Source: Promicromonospora sukumoe 327MFSha3.1 (lineage in GTDB: Bacteria; Actinomycetota; Actinomycetes; Actinomycetales; Cellulomonadaceae). Taken from it: a DNA stretch of 64,000 bases. The stretch lies in NCBI RefSeq assembly GCF_000385135.1, contig NZ_ARQM01000010.1, forward strand, positions 1,674,001 to 1,738,000. The letters are read 5' to 3'. Shown here piece by piece: positions 37,271-44,616 of the stretch. Under the pieces are notes generated by a model. That model was not told the origin of the DNA. It was given only the letters and a program-made list of their open reading frames with translations, and made no database searches. A program made the position numbers and the translations under genes. Each line of letters opens with the position of its first letter. Positions within the stretch are counted from its first letter, which is position 1.

Positions 37271-37297
37271 GACCGGTCGGGGGCGCCGGCTGTGACA
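37271..37297 (-). promoter_or_regulatory. Candidate ECF41-type promoter pointing to the esterase operon
   Basis: On the minus strand TGTCACA (37297-37291) is followed after 16 bases by GGTC (37274-37271). The reported ECF41 consensus, as I remember it, is TGTCACA-N16-CGTC. It lies between the divergent esterase and sigma genes, about 250 bases before the esterase start, which is a long leader. Confidence 0.4.
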
Positions 37298-37321
37298 GCC
37301 GTTCGTCCCCGAGGTGATGGC

Positions 37322-38566
37322 ATGACCGCTTCAGGTGCCCCAGATCCGGGTAGTTCCGAGCAGAGTCGTTCTGAGCAGAGTCGTTCTGAGCCGGGAGAGG
37401 CAGGCCCAGACCGGTCAGACCCAGGCGGTCCGGGGCTCGACGCGGCGGTGGCCGTGTTCACGGAGGTCCGACCGCAGCTGTTCGGGATCGTGTACCGCAT
37501 GCTCGGCTCGACGGCCGAGGCCGAGGACGTGCTGCAGGACGCCTGGATCCGCTGGCACACCACGGACCGGTCCGTCGTCCGCAACCCGCACGCGTTCCTG
37601 ACCACGACGACGACCCGCCTGGCCATCAACGTCCTGCGCAGCGCCCACACCCGGCGCGAGACCTGCGCGGGCCCCGCGCTCCCCGAGCCGGTGGACACGG
37701 GCCACGACCCGGCGCTCGGCGCGGAGCACTCCGAGGCCCTCGACGTCGCGGTGCTGGTGCTGCTCGAACGGCTCACGCCGACCGAGCGCGCCGCCTACGT
37801 GCTGCGCGAGGCGTTCGAGTACGCGTACGCCGACATCGCGGAGATCGTCCAGCTCTCGCAGGCCGCCGCGCGGCAGCTCGTCAGCCGCGCGCGCAAGCAC
37901 CTCGCGTCCGGGCGGCGCAGCGCGGTGCTCGCCAGCAAGCGGCGGGCGCTCCACGAGGCGTTCGTCGCGGCGGCCCGGTCCGGCGAGCTCGCGCGCCTGG
38001 AGCGGCTGTTCGCCCAGGACGTCGTCGAGCGGGCAGACGGCGCCGGACGGGCCGACGCCGACGTCGAACGGCCGGCTGTGCGTGTTCCGGCTGTCCGCGT
38101 CCCGGCTGTGCGTATCCCGGCTGTGCGTATCCCTGCTGTACGGACCCCTGCTGTACGGACCCCTGCTGTACGGACCCCTGCTGTACGTATCGCGGCCGAG
38201 CGGACCCCGGCGGTGCGAACTCCTGCTGCGCGAACTCCTGCCGTGCAAACTCCCGCTGTGCAAACTCCCGCTGCGCAAACTCCCGCTGTGCGTATCCCCG
38301 CTGCGAGTGCACCGGCTGCGAGTACACCAGCCGCGAGTGGGGCAACCGTGAGTGCGCCGGACGTGGGCACGGTGACCGTGCGTACCCCGGCCGTGAGCTC
38401 GCCGACCGTGCGCACTCCGGACGTGCGCCCTCCAGCGGTGCCTCCGCCAGTGCCGCGTGCCCCGGCTGAGCCGGCCCCCGTCGTCGGGCGGTGGAGGGTC
38501 GCGCGGCTCGCGCAGGTCTTCGCCCTGCCGTTCTGGGCCGACGTCGCCGTGGGGGCGCTGGGGTGA
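37322..38566 (+). CDS. ECF41/SigJ-like sigma factor with C-terminal domain replaced by pentapeptide repeats
   Basis: 414 residues from ATG at 37322. Region 2: LFGIVYRMLGSTAEAEDVLQDAWIRW; region 4: LERLTPTERAAYVLREAFEYAYADIAEIVQLSQ and QLVSRARKHLAS. ECF41 proteins normally continue into a SnoaL-like domain with DGGGK and NPDKL motifs that control activity. Here the domain starts normally (LHEAFVAAARSGELARLERLFAQDVVERADGAGRA). It then runs into about 90-110 residues of PAVR(I/T/V)-type pentapeptides and Ala/Pro-rich sequence. It ends in VVGRWRVARLAQVFALPFW, a remnant of the next element, without NPDKL. The N-terminus has SEQSR repeats. Confidence 0.85.
   Translation: MTASGAPDPGSSEQSRSEQSRSEPGEAGPDRSDPGGPGLDAAVAVFTEVRPQLFGIVYRMLGSTAEAEDVLQDAWIRWHTTDRSVVRNPHAFLTTTTTRLAINVLRSAHTRRETCAGPALPEPVDTGHDPALGAEHSEALDVAVLVLLERLTPTERAAYVLREAFEYAYADIAEIVQLSQAAARQLVSRARKHLASGRRSAVLASKRRALHEAFVAAARSGELARLERLFAQDVVERADGAGRADADVERPAVRVPAVRVPAVRIPAVRIPAVRTPAVRTPAVRTPAVRIAAERTPAVRTPAARTPAVQTPAVQTPAAQTPAVRIPAASAPAASTPAASGATVSAPDVGTVTVRTPAVSSPTVRTPDVRPPAVPPPVPRAPAEPAPVVGRWRVARLAQVFALPFWADVAVGALG
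38072..38340 (+). repeat. 15-bp coding minisatellite in the sigma factor gene
   Basis: Roughly 17 units of 15 bp, such as CCGGCTGTGCGTATC and CCTGCTGTACGGACC. Some neighbouring copies are identical (three CCTGCTGTACGGACC-type units in a row), which suggests recent expansion. All keep the frame. Confidence 0.93.
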
Positions 38567-38605
38567 CGCGTGTGCCGGCGGCCCTTGGTCCCGCCGGCAC
38601 ACGCG
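38567..38605. terminator. 15-bp-arm terminator hairpin after the sigma gene
   Basis: CGCGTGTGCCGGCGG and its complement around the 9-base loop CCCTTGGTC, starting at the last base of the stop codon region. No T-run follows. Confidence 0.75.
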
Positions 38606-38618
38606 ATCGTTCGCTCCT

Positions 38619-38698
38619 GAGGTTCTGTTCAGAGCACGAACTTCTGCCCGCAGGAGCGAGCTTGAAACGTTGCATCATCGTGGCCTGAACAGAGCCTC
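38619..38698. repeat. 80-bp imperfect palindrome with GAGG/CCTC ends
   Basis: GAGGTTCTGTTCAG (38619-38632) pairs with 38685-38698 with one T/G. Two mismatches follow, then CACGA pairs with TCGTG. A second, overlapping inverted repeat uses TCGCTCCTG (38611) and CAGGAGCGA (38651). It lies between the convergent sigma and NPP1 genes. Confidence 0.65.
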
Positions 38699-38770
38699 GG
38701 GCGTCGGTCGGCGTAACGGCAATGTCACCGACGATGCGCCAGGTACCGGAGATCTAGCTGCGACAGAACA

Positions 38771-39658
38771 CTAGGCCGCCGGGTCGAACGGGATGCCGGC
38801 CGGCTTCATCCGGTCCAGCCAGTAGGTGAAGTCGCCGTCGTCGATCTTGATGCTGGCCCCGCCGAAGTCGGCGGTCATCAGGCGGTCGCGCAGCGACGTG
38901 CTGGGCCAGCCGTCCCAGCCGACGACCGGCGGGTAGCGCCAGGTGCCGTAGTGGTTCTCCGGCGGGTCGTCGTTGCCGTTGGCGAGCCGGAACAGGTGCG
39001 TGCTCGGCCCGTCCTTGTGGTAGACGATCTTCGGGTGCGAGCCCTCGAACCGCACCTGTGAGCGGGGGTAGGTCGCCGAGCCGCTGTGCTCGGTGATCGA
39101 CACGTGCTCCACCTGGTTGGCCGACTGGTCGACCCACACCACGACGTGCTCCCAGTCGTGCCGGTGGCTGCCCACCGCGACCGGGCCGTCCATGGTCTGG
39201 TCCTTCTCGAAGTAGCTCGCGTACATCACGGCGCACCAGCCGTTGTTGCACTTCTCGCGGGAGTAGGTCTGCGAGGCGTCCAGGTCCCACTGGTCGCGGC
39301 AGTTCCCGTTGACTGCGCCGCCGATGGCGAGCCCCGTCGCCAGCGTCCCGTCGGGCCCGATCGCCGACGTCGCGTAGCAGCCGTCGCCGTCGTAGTCGTA
39401 GGCAGGGGAGAAGGACTGCTCGGTCCCGCTGGCGTTCTGCGGGAGGTTGGGCGGCGGGTCGGCCTGCGCGACCACCGCCGGGGCGGCGAACGCGAACAGC
39501 GTGGCGAGGACGCCGACGACGGCGGCCGCGACACGCGGGAGGGCTCTCGGGGCGACTCTTGGGGCTGTTCTTGAGGATGTTCTTGGGGCGGCCGGGGTAG
39601 TTCTCGGGGCCGCTTCCAGGCCAGGGGAAGGGAAGTTCGGGCGGTCCGTGCGTTCCAT
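38771..39658 (-). CDS. Secreted NPP1-family (necrosis-inducing-like) protein
   Basis: 295 residues from ATG at 39658. A long basic N-terminus with TAPRVAPRALPRVA units precedes a signal peptide ending near AQA (residue 66). The NPP1 core contains YASYFEKDQTMDGPVAVGSHRHDWEHVVVWV, matching the GHRHDWE signature with Ser in place of Gly. Paired Cys lie at CYATS and GNCRDQ, plus KCNNGWC. NLPs of plant-associated microbes permeabilise eudicot membranes by binding glycosylinositol phosphorylceramide. Activity of this actinobacterial version is not implied. Confidence 0.85.
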   Translation of the reverse strand: MERTDRPNFPSPGLEAAPRTTPAAPRTSSRTAPRVAPRALPRVAAAVVGVLATLFAFAAPAVVAQADPPPNLPQNASGTEQSFSPAYDYDGDGCYATSAIGPDGTLATGLAIGGAVNGNCRDQWDLDASQTYSREKCNNGWCAVMYASYFEKDQTMDGPVAVGSHRHDWEHVVVWVDQSANQVEHVSITEHSGSATYPRSQVRFEGSHPKIVYHKDGPSTHLFRLANGNDDPPENHYGTWRYPPVVGWDGWPSTSLRDRLMTADFGGASIKIDDGDFTYWLDRMKPAGIPFDPAA

Positions 39659-39988
39659 GGCGGGCCTCTCGTGAGTCCGTGCGGAGCGGGTGAAAAGCCG
39701 GGCAGACGGATGGTATTGCCGCAGGGTGGGCCGGGCAATGAGGGTGATTGCTTACCCCGTTGACCGCGCACCGCCGGGGTCGCTATGTTCTTTGTGGGCA
39801 CAATCGTTCGTATCGCGAACACTCTCGACGACGAGAACTGAGACCAGCGAGACCGAGCACGTCACGCAGGCACCGCAAGCGAGCACCACACCTGAGGACC
39901 CTGTTCCACCGAGCACCCTGTTGCACCGAGCACCCTGTTCCACCGAGCGCAACGTTCAGACGAGCACCCTGTTCAAAGGAGAACTCCA
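39659..39988. other. Divergent intergenic region with a repeat before the importer operon
   Basis: 330 bases between the NPP1 gene and the substrate-binding protein gene. The right half (39897-39975) holds a drifting tandem repeat around CGAGCACCCTGTT(C/G)CAC, about 16-18 bases per unit, ending just before the AAAGGAGAA ribosome site. The middle part (39770-39830) is locally AT-richer (CTATGTTCTTTGTGGGCAC) and is the likeliest promoter area. No tRNA or riboswitch is apparent. Confidence 0.5.
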
Positions 39989-41002
39989 GTGCGACGTACC
40001 TTTCCTGCCTCTCCGGCCGCACGTGCCGCTCGCGCCGTACCCGCAGCCGCCGTGGCGGCGGCCGCGGCCCTGCTCCTGGCCGCGTGCGGCGGCCCGTCCG
40101 AGGCAGGCACCGGATCAGCGGACGGCGGGGCCGACGGCGGGCTGACGCCCGTGAAGGTCGGCGTCATCCCGATCGTTGACGTCGCACCGATCTACCTCGG
40201 CGTCCAGGAGGGCTTCTTCGAGGAGGAGGGCCTCGACGTCACGCTGGAGCTCGCCCAGGGCGGGGCCGCCGTCGTGCCCGCCGTGGTGGCCGGCGAGTAC
40301 CAGTTCGGGTTCAGCAACGTCACGTCGCTGCTGGTCGCGTCGTCGCAGGGGCTGCCGCTCAAGGCGGTCGCGCCCGGCAACTCCACGACGGGCGTGGCCG
40401 GCGAGGACTTCAGCGCCGTCGTCGTCCCGGAGGACTCCGACGTCGAGGACGCCGCCGACCTGGCCGGCCGGACCGTCGCCGTCAACACCCTGAACAACAT
40501 CGGCGACACCACGATCCGCAAGGTCGTGGCCGACGCCGGCGGCGACGCGGACGCCGTCGAGTTCGTAGAGATGGGCTTCCCCGACATGCCCGCCGCCGTC
40601 GCCGGGGGCCAGGTCGACGCCGCCTGGATCGTCGAGCCGCACCTGACCAGGGCCCTGCAGGACGGCGCCCGCGTGGTCGCCTCCAACTTCGCCGAGACCG
40701 ACCCCGACCTGCTGATCGCCGCCTACTTCACCTCGGAACAGCAGATCGCCGCCGACCCGGACGCGGTCGAGGGGTTCACCGCCGCGATGGAGAAGTCGCT
40801 GACCTACGCCGAGGAGCACCCCGACGAGACCCGCGCCGTCCTGGACACCTACACCGAGATCGACCCCGCGGTGAAGGAGGCCATGGTGATGCCCCGGTTC
40901 GCGCCCGGACTGGACGCGGCGTCGTTCCAGGTGCTCGCCGACCTCGGCCTGGAACAGGGCATGTTCGACGAGGCCGTCGACACGAGCGCGCTCCTGCCGT
41001 GA
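39989..41002 (+). CDS. ABC transporter substrate-binding lipoprotein (SsuA/TauA, NMT1 family)
   Basis: 337 residues from GTG at 39989 with ribosome site AAAGGAGAA. The lipoprotein signal ends LLLAACGG. The binding fold has VGVIPIVDVAPIYLGVQEGFFEEEGLDVTLE, AGEYQFGFSNVTSLLVAS and QVDAAWIVEPHLTRAL. This family binds sulfonates, nitrate, pyrimidine precursors or aromatic acids. The downstream IclR, pobA and pca genes make an aromatic acid the best guess; the PatDABC phthalate importer of Rhodococcus is a precedent. The stop overlaps the next start. Confidence 0.82.
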   Translation: MRRTFPASPAARAARAVPAAAVAAAAALLLAACGGPSEAGTGSADGGADGGLTPVKVGVIPIVDVAPIYLGVQEGFFEEEGLDVTLELAQGGAAVVPAVVAGEYQFGFSNVTSLLVASSQGLPLKAVAPGNSTTGVAGEDFSAVVVPEDSDVEDAADLAGRTVAVNTLNNIGDTTIRKVVADAGGDADAVEFVEMGFPDMPAAVAGGQVDAAWIVEPHLTRALQDGARVVASNFAETDPDLLIAAYFTSEQQIAADPDAVEGFTAAMEKSLTYAEEHPDETRAVLDTYTEIDPAVKEAMVMPRFAPGLDAASFQVLADLGLEQGMFDEAVDTSALLP

Positions 41003-41883
41003 GCCGTGCTGGCGTGAGCCGTGCTGCTGTGAGCCGTGCCGCTGTGGGCCGTGCTGGCGTGAGCCGCGCCGTCGGGGGTGCTCGTGGTGGCGCCGGCGCG
41101 CGCGGTTCCGGCGTCGTGCCTGCCTGGGCGCTCGGCGGCGCGGGGGTCGCGACGCTGCTGGTCGTCGTCGAACTGGTGCCCCGGCTCGGGATCGTCGACG
41201 CGCGGTACCTGCCGCCGACGTCGCAGATCCTGGGCGCCCTCGCCGAACGCCTCGGCCGGGCCGAGCTCTGGACCGCGCTGGGCCAGACGCTGACCACGTG
41301 GTTCACGGGGCTGGCGATCGCGCTCGTGGCCGGGGTGGTGCTCGGCGTCGTCATCGGGTCGGTGCCGTGGCTCCGTGCCGTGACGGCGTCGACCATCGAG
41401 TTCCTGCGGCCGGTGCCGTCGGTCGCGCTCATCCCCGTCGCGATCCTGCTGTACGGGACCGGCATGGCCTCGACGCTGCTGCTGGTGGTCTACGCGAGCT
41501 TCTGGCAGGTGCTGGTGCAGGTGCTGTCCGGCGTGCAGGACGTCGACCCGGTCGCCTCCGACACGGCGCGCTCCTACCGGTTCTCTCCGCTGACCCGCAT
41601 CCGCACGCTCGTGTGGCCGACGACGCTCCCGTACGCGATGACGGGCCTGCGGCTCGCCGCGAGCGTCGCGCTGATCCTGACCGTGACCGGCGAGCTGCTG
41701 ATCGGCACCCCCGGGATCGGGCGGCTGCTCGGGGTGGCGCAGTCCTCCGGTGCGGTCGCGTCGATGTACGCGTACGTGGTCGTCGCGGGCCTGCTGGGCG
41801 TGGCGGTCAACCTCGTGGCCCGCGCGCTGGAGCGCCGGACGCTGTTCTGGCACCCGTCGGTCCGCGGGGAGGCGGCGGCATGA
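40999..41883 (+). CDS. ABC transporter permease (SsuC/TauC type)
   Basis: 294 residues from GTG at 40999, overlapping the previous stop. The first 25 residues are (V)SRA(A/G) repeats because the start region GTGAGCCGTGCTG is repeated about five times; any of several in-frame GTG codons could initiate. Six membrane segments follow, with the ATPase-contact loop DVDPVASDTARSYRFSPLTRIRTLVWPTTLPYAMTG. This matches the EAA motif of SsuC-type permeases. Confidence 0.85.
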   Translation: MSRAGVSRAAVSRAAVGRAGVSRAVGGARGGAGARGSGVVPAWALGGAGVATLLVVVELVPRLGIVDARYLPPTSQILGALAERLGRAELWTALGQTLTTWFTGLAIALVAGVVLGVVIGSVPWLRAVTASTIEFLRPVPSVALIPVAILLYGTGMASTLLLVVYASFWQVLVQVLSGVQDVDPVASDTARSYRFSPLTRIRTLVWPTTLPYAMTGLRLAASVALILTVTGELLIGTPGIGRLLGVAQSSGAVASMYAYVVVAGLLGVAVNLVARALERRTLFWHPSVRGEAAA

Positions 41884-42713
41884 GCGGCCCGGCGCCCGCG
41901 GTTCGGGCCGGGGCCGGCGTCGGCCGGGTGCTGCGGTCCGGCCTGCTCGTCCTCGGCCTGCCCGCCGTCCTGCTCACGGCCTGGTGGGTGCTGACCGACG
42001 GCAGCACGTCGTACTTCAACCCGCCCCTGCGCACGATCGTCGGCACGTTCGGCGAGACCTGGTTCGGGTCGCCGTTCGCGGAGAGCCGGTTCGTGCAGGA
42101 CGTGATCCCCTCCGTCCTGCGGCTGCTCGCGGGGTACGGCATCGCGCTGGTGGCCGGCATCGTCCTCGGTGTGGCGATCGGGTCCTCGCGCGCCCTGCGC
42201 GCGTACGCCGAACCAGTGCTGGAGTTCTTCCGGGCCATCCCGCCGCCCGTCATGGTGCCGATCCTGATGCTGTTCCTCGGAATCGGTACGTCGATGAAGA
42301 TCGTGGTGATCGCGACCGGTTGCCTCTGGCCGATCCTGCTGAACACCGTCGAGGGAGTGCGGGGCCTAGACCCCGTGCTGCGCGACACCGCGCGGGCCTA
42401 CCGGCTGGGCCGCGTCGCGACGGTGCGGCACCTCGTGCTGCGCGGCGCGAGCCCGCAGATCGTGACCGGCGCCCGGCAGGCGCTGTCGATCGGGATCATC
42501 CTGATGGTGATCAGCGAGATGTTCGCGGCCAAGGACGGCCTGGGCTTCTCGATCGTGCAGTTCCAGCGCAGCTTCGCCATCCCGGAGATGTGGAGCGGGG
42601 TCATCCTGCTCGGCGTCGTCGGCGTGCTGCTGTCCCTCGTCTTCCGGGCCGTGACGAACGCGGTCCTGAGCTGGTACCTCGGGTACCGGCAGTCCCAGCA
42701 CGGAGGTGCCTGA
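41880..42713 (+). CDS. ABC transporter permease (SsuC/TauC type), second subunit
   Basis: 277 residues from ATG at 41880 (ATGA overlap). Six membrane segments; EAA loop GVRGLDPVLRDTARAYRLGRVATVRHLVL. PVLEFFRAIPPPVMVPILMLFLGIGTSMK is characteristic of the family. Two different permease genes in tandem imply a heterodimeric channel, as in PatDABC-like importers, whereas SsuC works as a homodimer. Confidence 0.87.
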   Translation: MSGPAPAVRAGAGVGRVLRSGLLVLGLPAVLLTAWWVLTDGSTSYFNPPLRTIVGTFGETWFGSPFAESRFVQDVIPSVLRLLAGYGIALVAGIVLGVAIGSSRALRAYAEPVLEFFRAIPPPVMVPILMLFLGIGTSMKIVVIATGCLWPILLNTVEGVRGLDPVLRDTARAYRLGRVATVRHLVLRGASPQIVTGARQALSIGIILMVISEMFAAKDGLGFSIVQFQRSFAIPEMWSGVILLGVVGVLLSLVFRAVTNAVLSWYLGYRQSQHGGA

Positions 42714-42714
42714 G

Positions 42715-43659
42715 ATGACCAGTCCAGCCAGTTCGGCGCCGTGGGGTTCTGCCCCGGACAGTGCTGCCTCGGAGGGTTCTGCTCCAGCCCCCGCGGCGGA
42801 CCGCCCGGGTGGGGCGCGCCTCGACGTCCGCGGCCTGCGCAAGGTCTATCCGGGCAGCGGCAAGTCGGGCGGCGGGTCCGGCGCCCCCGTCGAGGCGATC
42901 GCCGACCTCACCTTCGAGGTGCGCCCGGGCGAGCTGGTCTGCGTCGTCGGACCCTCGGGTGCCGGCAAGACCACGCTGCTGCGCTGCATGGCGGGCCTCC
43001 TGCCCGCGACGTCGGGCGAGGTGGTGCTGGGGGAGTCCGCGATCACCGGGCCGCCCGAGGGGATGGCGGTCGTGCTGCAGGAGTACGGACGGTCGCTCTT
43101 CCCCTGGATGACGGTCGCCCAGAACGTCGAGCTGCCGCTGAAGGAGAAGGGCGTCCCGAAGCGGCGTCGGGCCGAGCTGGTGCGGGACACCCTGGCGGCG
43201 GTCGGCCTGGGCGACGTCGCGGGCGCGTACCCGTGGCAGCTGTCCGGCGGGATGCAGCAGCGCGTCGCGATCGCGCGGGCCGCCGCCTACGAGCCGCGGG
43301 TGCTGCTCATGGACGAGCCGTTCGCCGCCGTCGACGCGCAGACCCGGTTCGACCTGGAGGACCTGGTCCGCGCGCTGTGGAAGCGGCTCGGCATCACCGT
43401 CGTCTTCGTGACCCACGACATCGACGAGGCGATCTACCTGGGCGAACGCGTCCTCGTCCTGTCGGCGCGGCCGACGGTCGTGCTGGAGGACGTCGAGGTC
43501 GGCCTCGGCCCGGACCGCGACCAGCTCGGGACGCGCGGCACCGCCGAGTTCGCCCGCCTGCGCACGCACGTGTACGAGCTGGTGCAGCAGGCGAAGCAGG
43601 GGGTCCGCAGCCTCGCGGAGGCGCGGCTCACGCATGCGGTGGGTGGGTCCGATGCCTGA
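42715..43659 (+). CDS. ABC transporter ATP-binding protein (SsuB/TauB type)
   Basis: 314 residues from ATG at 42715 with ribosome site GGAGGTG. Walker A GPSGAGKTTLLRCM, Q-loop LQEYGRSLFPWMTV, signature LSGGMQQRVAIARA, Walker B VLLMDEPFAAVD, H-loop FVTHDIDEA. A Ser/Ala/Pro-rich stretch of 30 residues precedes the domain, and SGKSGGGSG is inserted in the first strand pair. It powers the two permeases. Its 3' end overlaps the IclR start. Confidence 0.9.
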   Translation: MTSPASSAPWGSAPDSAASEGSAPAPAADRPGGARLDVRGLRKVYPGSGKSGGGSGAPVEAIADLTFEVRPGELVCVVGPSGAGKTTLLRCMAGLLPATSGEVVLGESAITGPPEGMAVVLQEYGRSLFPWMTVAQNVELPLKEKGVPKRRRAELVRDTLAAVGLGDVAGAYPWQLSGGMQQRVAIARAAAYEPRVLLMDEPFAAVDAQTRFDLEDLVRALWKRLGITVVFVTHDIDEAIYLGERVLVLSARPTVVLEDVEVGLGPDRDQLGTRGTAEFARLRTHVYELVQQAKQGVRSLAEARLTHAVGGSDA

Positions 43660-44557
43660 CGGAAGGGCGTCTGACCGAGCGGCGTCCGGTAGCGCGGCGT
43701 CGGGCGGGGCGGCGTCTGGCGGGGCTGCGTCTGACGGGCGGGAGCCTGACGGCGGGAGCGGTTCGGCCGACGTCGGCCCGGCCCGCTCGTCCGAGTTCGT
43801 GCAGTCGCTCGAACGGGGCCTCGCGGTGATCCGGGCGTTCGACGGCGACCGGCGGTCCCTCACGCTCAGCGACGTCGCCCGCGCGGCCGGGCTGAGCCGG
43901 GCGTCGGCGCGGCGGTTCCTGCACACCCTGGTCGAGCTCGGGTACGTCGCGACCGACGGCCGCGAGTTCACGCTGCGGCCGGCGCTGCTCGAGCTCGGGT
44001 ACGCGTACCTGTCGAGCCTGACGCTGCCGGACCTCGCGACGCCGCACCTCGAGAAGCTGTCGGAACAGGTGAGCGAGTCGTCGTCCGTCGCGGTGCTCGA
44101 CGGCGCGGACATCGTCTACGTCGCCCGTGTCGCGACTCGCCGCATCATGAGCGCGACGATCCGGGTCGGCACCCGGTTCCCGGCGTACGCGACGTCGATG
44201 GGCCGGGCGATCCTCGCCTACGCCGAGCCCGCCGACCTGGAGGCCTACCTGGCGCGGACCGCGCCGTCGGACCGGCTGACGCCGCTGACCGCACGCACGG
44301 TGACCGACCCCCGGGAGCTGCGGGACGCCCTCGGCCGGGTGCGCGAGCAGGGCTGGGCGCTGGTCGACCAGGAGCTGGAGGACGGCCTGCGCTCCGTCGC
44401 GGCGCCGCTGCGCGACGGGACCGGCCGAGTCGTCGCGGCGGTCAACGTCTCGGCGCCCGTGCGGCGTGGCGAGATCCCGGAGATCCTGCGGCACCTGCTG
44501 CCCCCGCTGCTCAAGGCGGCGGCGGCGATCGAGGCGGACCTGGCGCGGATGCGCTGA
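43652..44557 (+). CDS. IclR-family regulator (PcaR/PobR type)
   Basis: 301 residues from ATG at 43652, overlapping the ATPase stop; ATG at 43634 is possible. The N-terminus has AASGG pentapeptides (15-bp repeats, 43680-43740). HTH: RSLTLSDVARAAGLSRASARRFLHTLVELGYV. Ligand domain: VAVLDGADIVYVARVATRRIMS, RFPAYATSMGRAILAY, WALVDQELEDGLRSVAAPLRD. The IATRRIMS-like stretch is typical of PcaR/PcaU/PobR regulators of protocatechuate genes. It likely controls pobA-pca and perhaps the importer in response to an aromatic effector. Confidence 0.88.
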   Translation: MPDGRASDRAASGSAASGGAASGGAASDGREPDGGSGSADVGPARSSEFVQSLERGLAVIRAFDGDRRSLTLSDVARAAGLSRASARRFLHTLVELGYVATDGREFTLRPALLELGYAYLSSLTLPDLATPHLEKLSEQVSESSSVAVLDGADIVYVARVATRRIMSATIRVGTRFPAYATSMGRAILAYAEPADLEAYLARTAPSDRLTPLTARTVTDPRELRDALGRVREQGWALVDQELEDGLRSVAAPLRDGTGRVVAAVNVSAPVRRGEIPEILRHLLPPLLKAAAAIEADLARMR

Positions 44558-44616
44558 GGCGGGCGACCGAACGAGCTGACCGAACGAGCTGACCGACTGC
44601 ACTCAGGGAGGAACTG

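Noticed and set aside
39897-39988. TPP riboswitch upstream of an NMT1/THI5-like binding protein
   Set aside because: The conserved TPP aptamer strings are absent; the leader is a drifting repeat.
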